The notes below the pieces were generated by a model. That model worked only from the letters and a program-made list of their open reading frames with translations, was not told where the DNA came from and did no database searches. 64,000 nucleotides of DNA from Ricinus communis. Lineage: Eukaryota > Streptophyta > Magnoliopsida > Malpighiales > Euphorbiaceae. Positions 1-11,073 of this stretch are shown in pieces (position 1 is the first letter of the stretch; every line of letters begins with the position of its first letter). The position numbers and the translations under genes were made by a program. Location: contig NC_063258.1 of assembly GCF_019578655.1 (NCBI RefSeq), positions 30,136,802 to 30,200,801 on the forward strand, read 5' to 3'.

Positions 1-2487
1 ACCTTACAAACCTGAAAGAAGAAGAAAATAAATCTAATTCATTAAAATTGAAACCCCTAACTGATGTTCTTATATTAACCAGAATTAATTAAAGGTGAAA
101 GAAAATATACATTCTTAGTGCGCAATGTATTGATAACTGATGACTTTCCAACATTGGGATACCCAACAAATCCAACAGATATTGCTTGCTTGTCACTTTT
201 TAAGCGGGCAAATTGTCTCAGTACAGATAGAAGGGAACCCTGAATTTAACAAGAATCAGTTTGACAAATTAGGATAGAGAATTCAATCTACTACTCGAAA
301 TGACAGAAAATTAGACTTTGACACACTCTATAAGAATAACATTTTTTATATAGAAAAAGACACAGGTTATATAACAGTTAAGGTAGAACACAGAAATTTC
401 TTTTATTCCTTTTTCTAGTAGCAGTACAGTCCTATCAATATGCAGCTAGCTTGCAGAGAAAGAAAAGTTCGTTAAAGGATAAATAAAATGAGTGAGACTT
501 AGAAAAAGAATGCAATTATACAGTAAAATGGTGAAATTATATCAAGGAACAAAAAATATTAAGAGCAAAATGCAAATTGTTTGAATTCTGAGAGATAGCA
601 TGCCATCATGGAAATAAATGGATTCCTGGAAATAAGAACTGCAGCATGCAGACTTCACTGCATCTAATTTAACATTGACATATATGACCCTACCTTGCCA
701 AAAGACTTGCTGATACTTGCATGGAATGCTAGAGCTGGATATTCCTTGCATAATATCCTTAACCAGCCCTTTGTTGCCCAAGCTGGAACAAGATCACACT
801 GGATAATAGGAATACATCACAAAGATTTCTAGGGAACAAGCAGAAGAAAGAAGAAGACTCCTAGTAACACATTTAACATGAGAAGTACATCTGACCTTGT
901 TTAACAGAAGAATCATGTGTTTATGCTTGCAATGTTCTTTTAAATGCTTCTCTAAGTGATAGCATCTAGTGCCTTGGGGATCCCTGGCATCTAAGACCTG
1001 TAAAAGAATGAAAAAATAAAAAATCTTGAGAACTCTTCTTACAACCGGTTGAATAAATTTATATTCATCAAGAGCAAAAGAGTAATCAGAAGGAGAAGGC
1101 CACATAGACAATTGCAAAAGAATATGCAAAACTGAACCTCTCTGAGCAAGATCCATAAATTGGATCCATAGGTCACATGGCAAGATGCACACAGCACATA
1201 TCAACCTAATAGAATGATGATGCACATCATATTTTCTAATGGTTAAAGATATTAACACCAAAAGTTAATCTCAATCCTTAACTTTTCGACATACCGTGCT
1301 TCATGATTGAGGATAACAAGAAAATGGTCTTTAATTTGGCCAAGGAAAAGTAGAATCACCTGGACAACAACGTTTGATGAGTCGATAACTTTGTAGAGTT
1401 CACCCCATATACGCTTACTTTGGCCCTTTTCAAACATTGTATGCCGAACCAGGTCCCTAAACCCATTTTCTTCACTTATTTCTTCAGGGGCATTAGTATC
1501 ATGCTTCATCTCAAAAGCATCTGCAAATTTCAAACAAAGATACTCGGTACACAATTATTTGATCCCTTTGGTTATTTCATAAATGCTAATTGAAGAATCC
1601 AAATAAAATAAAATAAATGCACCCGTTACAATGAAATCAGACAAAAAAATACAAAATAGACATGATGCACGAATAACTAAATGCAAGAGAAGCCAGTTCA
1701 TTCACCCTGAGAATCATCAGCTTTGTTGAGTAAAGACTCGTAATCAACTGCCAAGAGCTTTGGCCGTTTCCTCTTTCGGTTAGGTCCAAACGCATCCTGA
1801 AAGGGCTCTGTATCAAGAAGATGTACCCTGGCTTGCTACACAAATAAGAAATATACAAACGAAAACACATGTGAGAATTCAACTCCAGCACAATTTCAAT
1901 GACCAATACAATATTCTAAATCCCAAATAGGAACTGGTATGATCAAAGTCGTGCGCAGTATATCTGAAAGAGGGAATCTAAGTTGAAATATACCTTCTGA
2001 TGATCATTTAAAAGCGACAACGGAAGTTTTCTCTCCTTCAAGATAACATGATAGCCTTTTGACATGCGCTTTTGAAGCTCTTCGCGGAAAAATTCAAGGT
2101 CCTTCTGAATTACAACCCTCGTAGGTACTGCACAAAACCAACACAGGTTGTATTTAATTACTCCTATATCACACGTTAACTTTCTATCATACACATTTTT
2201 TTTTTTATTAAATTGAAAGAATTGAATGCTTGCAAGTATGTGATTAATAGGAACATACTGGACCAACGGCGGTCAGGCTGGATACGAGTATTAGGTAAGT
2301 CCTTAGATTGCAAATCATGCTTCAATATTTTGCCCTTATAGTCACGCACTGGTTTATTCTTGTACATGTTTAGCCGCCGAACAGTGGCGGCGGTACGTAT
2401 TGACGTATTACTTCCATTGCTACGATTTGTATCAAGTGAATGCTTTGGCTTACCAGACACGTTTACGTTCTTCTTTTTCTTCACCAT
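1..2487 (-). CDS. NUG2: Nucleolar GTP-binding protein 2 (NUG2/NOG2-like), 5' part; 3' end beyond the window
   Basis: A circularly permuted GTPase of the YlqF/YawG class that acts in the nucleolus/nucleus in 60S ribosomal subunit maturation (family knowledge). Exons read on the minus strand: 2487-2259, 2127-1994, 1835-1706, 1520-1360, 997-896, 798-694, 239-111 and 11-1 (continues left). All junctions have GT..AG introns and keep frame. The N-terminus [19 protein letters not shown] is basic, as expected for nucleolar targeting. The [10 protein letters not shown] motif lies near residues 221-230, the G4 motif NKCD at about 251-254, and only after it comes the G1/P-loop GYPNVGKSS at about 313-321. 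This G4-before-G1 order is the permutation that defines the family. The start is the first ATG of an exon that opens directly into the conserved N-terminus. The G3 motif and C-terminus are not in the window. Confidence 0.95.
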
Positions 2488-3103
2488 CTTCTCCTGTTTG
2501 GTTTGCAGGTGCGATGGTTGGGCAAGGGAATTGATTATATTATGAGCTACGGATGTCTCACTTTTAAGTGTGCTCAGTAAAAGCGAAGGGAAGTTAAAAT
2601 AACCTTAGAAGGTACATAGGGTTTTTAATTTTAATTTTAATTTATTTAGGAAAATAGAATTAATAATAATATAAAAAAATTTAAAAATAATATAGAACCT
2701 TTTTATGGGTTGAAATTCTGAAATTTCTATAAATTCCATTTCCTAATTATTTCTTTATTTAATAAGGATGCTTTGTTCCTAAAGAAGAGCTGTATAAAAC
2801 TTTGAAAATATTATTGTTACCTTGATTGGATATTAGTATATATTAGTTATTTACATGGCTATTATTATTTTAATTATAAATAGATTTCATAGATATAATT
2901 TAATAATATTTTAAATTTTTAGTATTAATTTATAAATATTTTAAAAATAATAGCAACTGAATGGATATGGATGATGCATAATTATTTTAAATATTTTTAA
3001 AATTTTAAAATTTTATTAATATGATAATATAAAATTATATTAAAAATATTTATTATATAATTTTAGTATTATATAAATTAATAAATTAATATAATATCAC
3101 ACT

Positions 3104-3417
3104 ATTTTAAAAAATTATTATGTAATTAAAAATTAATTTATTATTGAATATAATATAAAAATACTATTTAAATATTATTTTTAAAATCAAAATTTTCATC
3201 TAATTAGAAACTAATTTATTAGTTAATATATTATTAAAATAAGATTAATATATTATTTTTAAAATAGAATTAGTATCATTGTCTAATTAATAGATTATTT
3301 ATTAATTATTATAATATTAAAATATAATTAGTATGTTATTTTTTAGAATTAGAGTCAGTGTTTAATTAGACATTTAACTTATTAATTAATAAACCATTAT
3401 AAAATATAAAATTACAC
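3104..3417. repeat. Degenerate tandem array, four units of about 80 bp
   Basis: The anchor gtaattaaaaattaattta at 3122 recurs as ctaattagaaactaattta at 3200, ctaattaatagattattta at 3282 and ttaattagacatttaactta at 3361. Spacings are about 78-82 bp. Each unit also opens with a T-run followed by aaaat or agaat. Units are strongly diverged, so this is an old minisatellite-like array. Confidence 0.6.
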
Positions 3418-3503
3418 ATAAATTTAAATTCTATATGTCAAAAATAAGTACATATATCAATATAAAAATCTTATATGTCAAAAATTAAAAATATATATCA
3501 ATA

Positions 3504-3508
<5 letters not shown>

Positions 3509-3552
<44 letters not shown>
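3509..3552. repeat. (TA)n microsatellite
   Basis: An uninterrupted TA run of about 44 bp. Confidence 0.95.
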
Positions 3553-3557
<5 letters not shown>

Positions 3558-5164
3558 TGTGACAGAATTTAATTCACGTGATATAATATATTCCTTAAAA
3601 TTTGTGGAGGACTCGAACTTGTTCTCCAATACACAGATATTTTTCTTTTCATACGATCAGTTTTTCTTTTTTAGAGTTGGCCCATGTTTAAGTGAATTTC
3701 TTTTTTCTTTTGCTTTATGGCTACATTAGCAGTTTGTTTATATTAATATATAATTATTAATAATTTTATAAGTTAAATTATTAATTTAAAATAGTTATTT
3801 TAATTGTAAATATTATATTACAAAAATAATTATATTTAGCTATAATTTTATTTTAATAAGTATTTAATATTGCTATTTATTTTAATAATTTAAAAATTAT
3901 AAAAAAATAAAAAATATATATATAGTAAATGAGTGATATTATGTATTATTATTATTATTATTATATTAAGCTATCATCTTATCTTAATAAGTATTTAATT
4001 ATATATCATTTTATTTATTAATATTTAATATTATTATTTTATTTAATTAATACTTAATATCATAATAAAGCATTATATAACTACATCAAAATATTATATA
4101 TTTTTATTAAAACTCTCAATAATGTAATTTTATAAAATGTTGTAGGAAAATTCAACTTACTTTATATATAAAGATTATAAATTTATCCACGAAATGCTGG
4201 TAGTAATGAATTTATTTTTCCTAATTTGATATTTAGGTGAATTGCAAGCTAAAAAGGGAAAATATATATATATTCTTTTTTTGAATCTGAATTAGCATTC
4301 AAATCAATGATTGTTGCGACTCTTAAGTACCTATAGCTCCCTACTTATCAAGATCAAGGAGTTTGATCCGTGTGTTCATCTCAAACATAACCACAATCGG
4401 AATAGATTATTAAAATCTTAAGAGAACATTCAAACTAATATCATAATTAATAATGTCTTTTTTTCTTTTATGGAAACTAATCTGATAATTAACTCAGATT
4501 TAAAAAAGAAGAATACAAACAACAAGATAGATGTGTTTCTTGAACGCTACACCGTCATTAGAGTAACAGATGAAATCAAAGGAAAGTAAGAATCCTGAAT
4601 TTCCCTGACGTTTCAGAGTGAAATCAGAAATCAGTTGGATCTTTTTATTGGTTTTGCCCTTTTTGTTTGTATCTGGTGGGCATGGTTACTCGTAGACTGT
4701 AGTAATAGAAGTCAATCATTTCTGAAACATGCAATGCGAGCTCACCAAGCACTGACCTGCTCCGATCACTGCTCCTCCGGGGGTAAAAGTGTATGGGAAA
4801 TGGCAGCCTCTGACAAAATTCTAACTGCCCCTGTGTAACCAGACCAAGAGCACACCAAAACCACGTGCACTCCGTTTTTTTAACCTTTTTCTTCAATCAT
4901 ATTCATGGGTTCCACACTTCCACTTGAAATTGAAAGTCTTTCCTCCAATTTTGTTTACCCCAGCCCAAGCCCCAGCCTCAGCCCCTTTTTCTAGGCCTAA
5001 AAGGTTGACTAACTTCGCACCCTGTCGCGAAGGAGTCCAAAGCATTTTGCTCATGCCACCCAAACTAGAGTTGTATGTTTTTATTCAACAATGTTTACTT
5101 CTTGTTCAATGTTAATTTGATTGTTACCATTAACATTTCTTTCTCGTGCTACATGTACACTTTA

Positions 5165-5201
5165 TTTTTTTTTTTTTTTTGGGGGGGGGGGGTGGGGTGG
5201 A
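5165..5201. repeat. Poly-T tract running into poly-G tract
   Basis: About 16 T are followed by 12 G and then TGGGGTGG. The junction is sharp and the G-runs could form a G-quadruplex on the plus strand. Confidence 0.85.
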
Positions 5202-6049
5202 GTGTTCACTTGTCATATAGTTGCCACTTTGTGAATTGAATTGCAGCATAATAACATAACACTGTAAGGTAGCAAGTCAACACCAATTCCTCTCACTAAC
5301 ATTCTTGGAGAAGATTTCTTAAGAAAACAAAATTGAATGGAGGAGTTTTAAATGGAGTGGACCCAATATTTCACACTAATCAAGTGAACAAGCCCTTATC
5401 CTTTCAGCCATGAATCAATATATCCTGTCCAAAAAGTTGCCACTCATGCTTCTTCTGTTTGGAATGGAATGGATGGTCTAAAAGACCATCCCCTGCTCCA
5501 TACCTATCAGCTTGGCATTTTCAATTTGATATGGCCACCCTCAATACTACATCTATGTCATAAATAATTATCAGACATCCTACTTTATTTAATAAAACCA
5601 TGACATAACACCTAATCTACTGAAAGAGAGGAGTAGTACCTTTGGATCCCAGCTACTTCAGTTGATGGAAAGAGAAATTAAAATCTCTCGAGGAATCAAG
5701 AGATTGATAGATAAAGCAAAGCATTCATTACGAATAATTAATATATATATATATATACAAGAAGAATTCTTAAAAAATCAAAACTACCGGCTTCTGCTGT
5801 AAGAGACCGATGTGGAAAATATAGGTAACAAAAAAAAGAAAAAAGAAAATCAAGAGAATGATCAAAATATAAAAATTTCTTGATTTCAACACTTTATTGT
5901 GTCTTTTGTTTTTCTTAATCTACTAATCAAACAAATCTCAATTACTCTTTTTCCCAATCCATAATTGCACCTTAATACTCAATCTCATCAGAAGTTTACA
6001 AACCCAAAAAACCAAAAACCAAAAAGAAAAAATTACAGCAATTAACAGA

Positions 6050-6868
6050 TCAGAAAGTCCATTTCCAGATCTTGATTCTCAAATCAACCTTGCACTTAGA
6101 AGCAGAAGTTACAGCGACAGTGGGCGACTTCCCTTTAGGTACAACACCTTTAATTCCGTCACAAGTAACCCTAATCCCGACCTTCTTAGTCTTTAATCCA
6201 CCCATCTTCAGTTTCACTTTAGTATCCAACTCAATCTTCAATGCAACTCCACCGCTCTTCTTCTTCAGATCAGATCTCAACGCATTCACAGACTCCGCGT
6301 CCAGATCATTCGACCCAGAAACCACTACGTTTCGGAAGCTAGTCTCGTTCTTCTTGCCTAAAGTATAAGCAGGAATTGTTCCATTTCCAAGAAACACATC
6401 GCCATCACTTGAAAGCGAAGATATGGCGAAAGAATCATAAAAGAAAGTAAGATGTGAATTAGGGTTCTTGGAGATAAGCGTCAAGTTAAGCAGAGTAGAG
6501 ACATGTGAAGAAGAGGAGTCAGCGGATGTGGTGAGATTGAGGCGGTGAATGCGAAGAGAAGGGATAGAGAAAGCGGGGCGGTGAGGGCGGTACAAAATAT
6601 AAAGAGCAGCGCCGGCAATTGCGGCGAGAAGGATGAGGAGAAGGATGGCGAGCAAGGTCCAGAAGCAGCAGCAGCAGCAAATGCTTCTGCCACTGCGAGT
6701 GCGACGGCGACGCGGCTGAGGACGATAAGGCGGGCGAGCAGTCGGGTTGTAGAGATGAGATTTGTTGGAGGCAGGAGGTGGTGGATTTGGTGCCGGAGTA
6801 GTAGCGGCAGTGGTGGCGGTGCCCCCGTTTGTGGCTGGTTTGGAAGAAGGGAAGACTCTATCCGACAT
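6050..6868 (-). CDS. NDR1/HIN1-like (NHL) protein, LEA_2 family, 272 aa
   Basis: An intronless gene. NHL proteins are plasma-membrane proteins with one N-terminal membrane anchor and an extracytosolic LEA_2 domain; several are induced by pathogens or abiotic stress (family knowledge). The 272 residues run in order: Pro/Thr-rich cytosolic N-terminus (1-50), basic stretch QPRRRRTRSGR (51-61), five consecutive Cys (64-68) encoded by a GCA/TGC microsatellite, one hydrophobic segment (about 69-92), the family YRP motif right after it (93-95), and a beta-rich LEA_2 domain with the conserved NPN at 135-137. I start at MSDRVF (6868); the longer frame from 6982 adds a low-complexity leader that looks like 5' UTR. 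The closest type is probably NHL6/NHL13, but the exact paralogue is not resolved. Confidence 0.92.
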   Translation of the reverse strand: MSDRVFPSSKPATNGGTATTAATTPAPNPPPPASNKSHLYNPTARPPYRPQPRRRRTRSGRSICCCCCFWTLLAILLLILLAAIAGAALYILYRPHRPAFSIPSLRIHRLNLTTSADSSSSHVSTLLNLTLISKNPNSHLTFFYDSFAISSLSSDGDVFLGNGTIPAYTLGKKNETSFRNVVVSGSNDLDAESVNALRSDLKKKSGGVALKIELDTKVKLKMGGLKTKKVGIRVTCDGIKGVVPKGKSPTVAVTSASKCKVDLRIKIWKWTF

Positions 6869-9800
6869 TTTAGGGAAATTGTAAAGACAAAAAACAGATG
6901 GGTGTGTGAAAGGTGAAAGAGAGGAGAGGGAATTGTTAAAGAATAAAAGAGTGGGAGAAAGAGAGAGAAGAGAAAAGAACAATCTACCAAAGAAGCTCTA
7001 AATTTACTAACTTTGAGGTCAAGTCTTTTTTTCTTTAATTTAATTTCTCTCCAATGGAGACATCTAATCTAAAAACACGTACTCTTGAGCTTAACCTTGG
7101 TGCTTCACACGTGATGCTTGCATTTCGTGGGCTCCATTCTTTTTCTTCTTTTTTTTTATAACGTTTTGATTGATTTATTAGGGGTAAAAGGTGAGTTTTA
7201 ATTAATTAATTATAGATGCATCATTATGGTTTAATTGTTGCTCTTTCTTAACTCTAGTCGATGATTATTTGAGTTCTTCCCATCTTTTTTTACCTATTTT
7301 TATCCCATTAATTCTTCCTTATAAATATGTTGACCCTTTTTCTCAAATCTATATGTTAATATATAGTTTGTCAGCAATTAAAATTTAATGTATTTTTAGA
7401 TTTAATTTGACAGAAAATTCAAATTCAAATTTATTTCCACCGTATTTATAACTAAAAGAATAATTAAACTTAAATAATAATAAGGTCTTTTTCCATATTT
7501 TCACACTATCTAAATGAAAATAGAATGATATAATTTCACTACTAATTGTTTATCTGTACATTTTTTTATTAATTAGAACAATTTTCTAATTTTAACATAT
7601 GAGCCGTGGAGTACCATATAAATAATCGAATTGGAAAGGAAGAAAAATCCATAAGAGTCTAAGCAAGGCAAGAATCAAGGTTGAACAACAAATCTTATAC
7701 AAGACTTTCCTTCATTTGACAAGTGACAGACAGAACCTGAAAACAAACTTTAAAAAAAAAAAAAAAAGTTACAGATGCTAAAGGGAAAAAGGACACTGAA
7801 AATAAGGAGTAAAAGGCAAAAAAGGGTTTATGTTTGCTGTAATTAGAAGGCAACTTATTTTTGTATTAATATGCATGGGTAGATAGCGACGCACCAAATC
7901 CTTTCCTGCAAACCCACCGACGGGACGACGAGTCTCTGCAGTTGTTTCTATGTCCACGTCCCTGGCACACCAAATAGCTGCAGCCTAAGCATTCATAATT
8001 TTAAAATAAATAATTAGTTAAGTAATCAGAGTCATTAGTTGCAAATAACTTAACCTTTAATCCTAAGTCAAATGAGCAGATGATTATTAAGACTGGTGGT
8101 TTTTCGAGGCTGTTGTTTCTGATTTATGAAGTCAGCATTACAATTTTGTCATTTTGAGTTTAATTTTTATTTAATTATATTCTTACTCATGAAAGATTAA
8201 TAAATGATGAATTCAACTTTTTATTTTTGCAAGTACTTTGGAGGCCACCGACACTTTCTAGCATATAATTCTTGTATAATATTTATCATTATGGTTGAAA
8301 TGTTGACCCCTTTTCCTTCCTTTTCTTCTTATCCAAAGTCAAAAATCAATTCTCCCATTCATACACATCTTGCTTTTTAATTACAATGCTTTTTTGTTCT
8401 CCGGTTTATGTTAACATCCTTTCTTCTAAAATTGAATTATCGCTTCAATCAACTATTCATCTTATTAAAATTTTTTAATTCTTTTCTAAATGTCTATCCT
8501 AAAATTAGTTAATTAGTCAATCGAATTAGTCAGGTTTTGATTTGACTGGATTTTTTATTTTTAAAATCTAATCAAACCAAATTCACTATTAATATTTAAA
8601 TCAACCGACCCAACCACCCAATTCTAATTCACTTTTAGAAACATGGGTGGCAACTACTAATACAGACTATTTCTTTTAGTCATTATATTTTGTTTTTAAG
8701 AAAATAAAAATAAAACTTTTAGGTCAAATTGTATGAATGAGTCCTTACTCCTACAAAAAATTGAAATAAGAAATCATGTCACATCGGATTTTAATTTGAA
8801 GAATATACATGCATTAATGTAGATGCTTTACAATTTAACTTGGTAAATTTTGATAAACAATAATCTGTCATACATGATGCCAAGGAAACACATCCATGTA
8901 TTTTAAACAGATTTTTTTTTTGGAATTCTACTAACATAAATATCTTAGATATACTAATCATTAAGGAAAAGACTAGACACCATTACTTGAATCCTGTAAC
9001 TATAATTAAGAAAACCAAATTGTTTATCAACTACACCAAACCATCAAAACTGGCTATTATCAAATTTGTCATAATGCCATTCATTTCTTCTCTCGCTTTC
9101 AGCTATCCTGCTTCCTAAATTGATTGATTGCTAAGGAATTTGCCCCATCACGCAGATATTATTGATATTTGATACTACCACAGTAGATCATGGAGACCCA
9201 CAAAATTTAATTTCAGGTGGGTGCCATTCTCCTTGTATATAATGCAATAAAATGTCAAGTTTTATGGCAAGCAAAAGGATCATGCATCTAGGCTAGCCAT
9301 CTGATAAAATACTAATGGCTCAAACTCACCTACCAAGCTCCCTTATTTTGCCTTGCTTCTAACCAGGGATCTGTCTGCTATCCTCAGGTTTTCTACTCCG
9401 AATTAGCTGTAGTCATTACTGCCACTGAGGCAAGAGATGATCATATATTTTCCTGTCTTTCTATTGCCTTCAACTTATACGACAATCTATCTTCTGGACC
9501 TTTATTCAGATACTGCATATCATTTTATTCAATATCAGATCACCTGTTAGGTCTCCCCACATCTATCCAGGGCCACCACCCCATTCCCCAATCCCCAGTG
9601 CAAGAAATTCAAGATTCTGTAGCTTCAACACAAGGCAAAAAGCACTGGAAATCCACCAATATAGATGTAGTTTCGGGCAACCAAATTCAATGTATATAAC
9701 TTGTACTAAAGAACGATTCTTGGATTTTTACTGAGTAATCGGATGAAAGGAAGAAAAAAGTAATTCAATGCATTACTTTGTGTACGAGATTTCTTACTTC

Positions 9801-10328
9801 TCCGGCTTACAGTTGTCGAATATGAAAATGAAAGCGACAATAATGTAATATCTTCCTCTATTTGGTGAGGTACAAGTGTAAGGGTCGAGAGAGACCATAC
9901 TATTACTAGACTTCTTCAATAACAGAGATGAACACAATACATGTCCCTTTCCGTTTATCTTTAAATGTTCTCTAGATTGGAACACAATCATATCCAACCA
10001 TGCCAGAAAAGCTTTTATCACATGCACATGCACATGCATGTTAGAATGCTACATAAGCAGGCCAAAAAATATTTTGCCGAAAAGAAACAAGCTGCATGTG
10101 AAGTCATGAGCATGTTTGCCTGGTAAGCAACGGATGAGCCATATACAAATATTAGTTAGTTATAATTATCCAATTCCTACATTAATTTAAATGCCTTTTT
10201 TTATAGTTTTTTGCATGTTCTTAGCAAAATAAATTGAGCTCGTGGATTGCGATCGGGAGCTGTCACTGATCAAAGCAATACAATTGAAGTATAATTTCAT
10301 TTTTTTGGTATAACAACAGCTCAAATGA
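6869..10328. other. Intergenic between the NHL gene and the ceramidase-like gene
   Basis: It begins with the NHL promoter/5' UTR (CT-rich, 6869-7015). A possible cysteine-rich peptide exon lies at 7866-7984 on the minus strand. Around 8530-8600 there is a decayed fold-back with facing ggttttgatttga and ctaatcaaacc motifs. The rest is AT-rich with nothing recognisable; the open frame at 9794-10039 (minus) is driven by a CATGCA-type repeat and is not accepted. Confidence 0.6.
7866..7984 (-). CDS. Possible terminal exon of a small cysteine-rich peptide gene, unrecognised
   Basis: On the minus strand a plausible acceptor (TGCTTAG) at 7985-7986 opens a 38-codon frame ending in TAA at 7866-7868. 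It is rich in Cys, Arg and Ser. Cysteines are spaced C-x4-C-x8-C-x9-C, with the stretch CRDSSSRRWVCRKGFG near the end. Local GC content is well above the flanks, which is typical of exons here. A Cys-rich C-terminal exon suits a secreted peptide, but no upstream signal-peptide exon could be assigned in 7990-9200, so it may be a fragment. I do not recognise the family. Confidence 0.35.
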
Positions 10329-10559
10329 ACGAATCTAATCAGCAGATTCGTTTTCCAACTTCACAAGAAAGGGATTTCTGCACATTCAAAATTATATGGA
10401 GAATATGACTCATCCGGTTCTTGGAAGCCTGTAATGAATGGTACAAAGAAAGATTATCTGCTACATCTTCTACCTCCTCCAAATTCTTGGGCGCCAGCTG
10501 CTGCAGTCACTTACAAATGTGTTATTTGTCTCTCTACTCTCTTCATAGACGCTCTTTGA
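10329..10559 (+). other. Open reading stretch of 76 codons without start, unassigned
   Basis: Between TGA at 10326-10328 and TGA at 10557-10559 one plus-strand frame stays open, with a varied protein-like composition including SGSWKPVMNGTKKDY and LLPPPNSWAPAAAV. The only Met is internal. It could be an exon, a relic or chance. No partner exons were found. Confidence 0.25.
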
Positions 10560-11073
10560 TGTCCCCTAATCTGTCATTAGCCACAGTTAGCAGGTAAGTC
10601 TGCATTTTGACCTTTTCCTCATTTTCTGGGTATCCACATGAAAAAAGATGGAGAAAACATATTTCCAAAAAATGAAATGAAAATAATCAATTAGCAGTTA
10701 AGAGGGGAAAACAAGGAGGTCACCACACACATACACCAAGAAGGTGAGAGGGAAAGAAAGAGAGAGAGAGCACTCACTTTCCTAGTCCCTAGAAAATGCA
10801 ATTGCAATATAACGGACCCTTCAAAATAAAGAGGGGGGATGGGAAAAAAGGTTCTAGAAGATGCAGTAACAATTGAATGGACTAGTTGAAAACAAGAGAA
10901 GTTGGAGTGGGTCATATATTGCACTATAACCATCTTGAAGATGTACAAAATTCATCTCATCTATACCATAATGAAACTTTCATTAGAAAAGGCTTTGGGC
11001 TTGTCTTTAATTGTTTTTCATTTTATGGTTCACTTGGCATTTTTTTATTCAAAGAATTGTGAGTGATACGTAC

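Larger units (their letters stand above)
2488..6049. other. Intergenic, very AT-rich, between the divergent-side NUG2 start and the NHL gene 3' end
   Basis: No coding region is supported here. The first part must hold the NUG2 promoter. It contains a degenerate tandem array (3104-3417), a TA microsatellite (3509-3552) and a poly-T/poly-G tract (5165-5201). Short open frames at 3475-3729, 4635-4896 and 4924-5115 are low-complexity or unconserved in appearance. Confidence 0.7.

Noticed and set aside
6545..6916. Plus-strand 123-codon frame
   Set aside because: It is the antisense of the NHL coding sequence, open only because of the GC-rich N-terminal region.
9794..10039. Minus-strand 81-codon frame
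   Set aside because: Begins in a CATGCA-type repeat and shows no motif or splice context.
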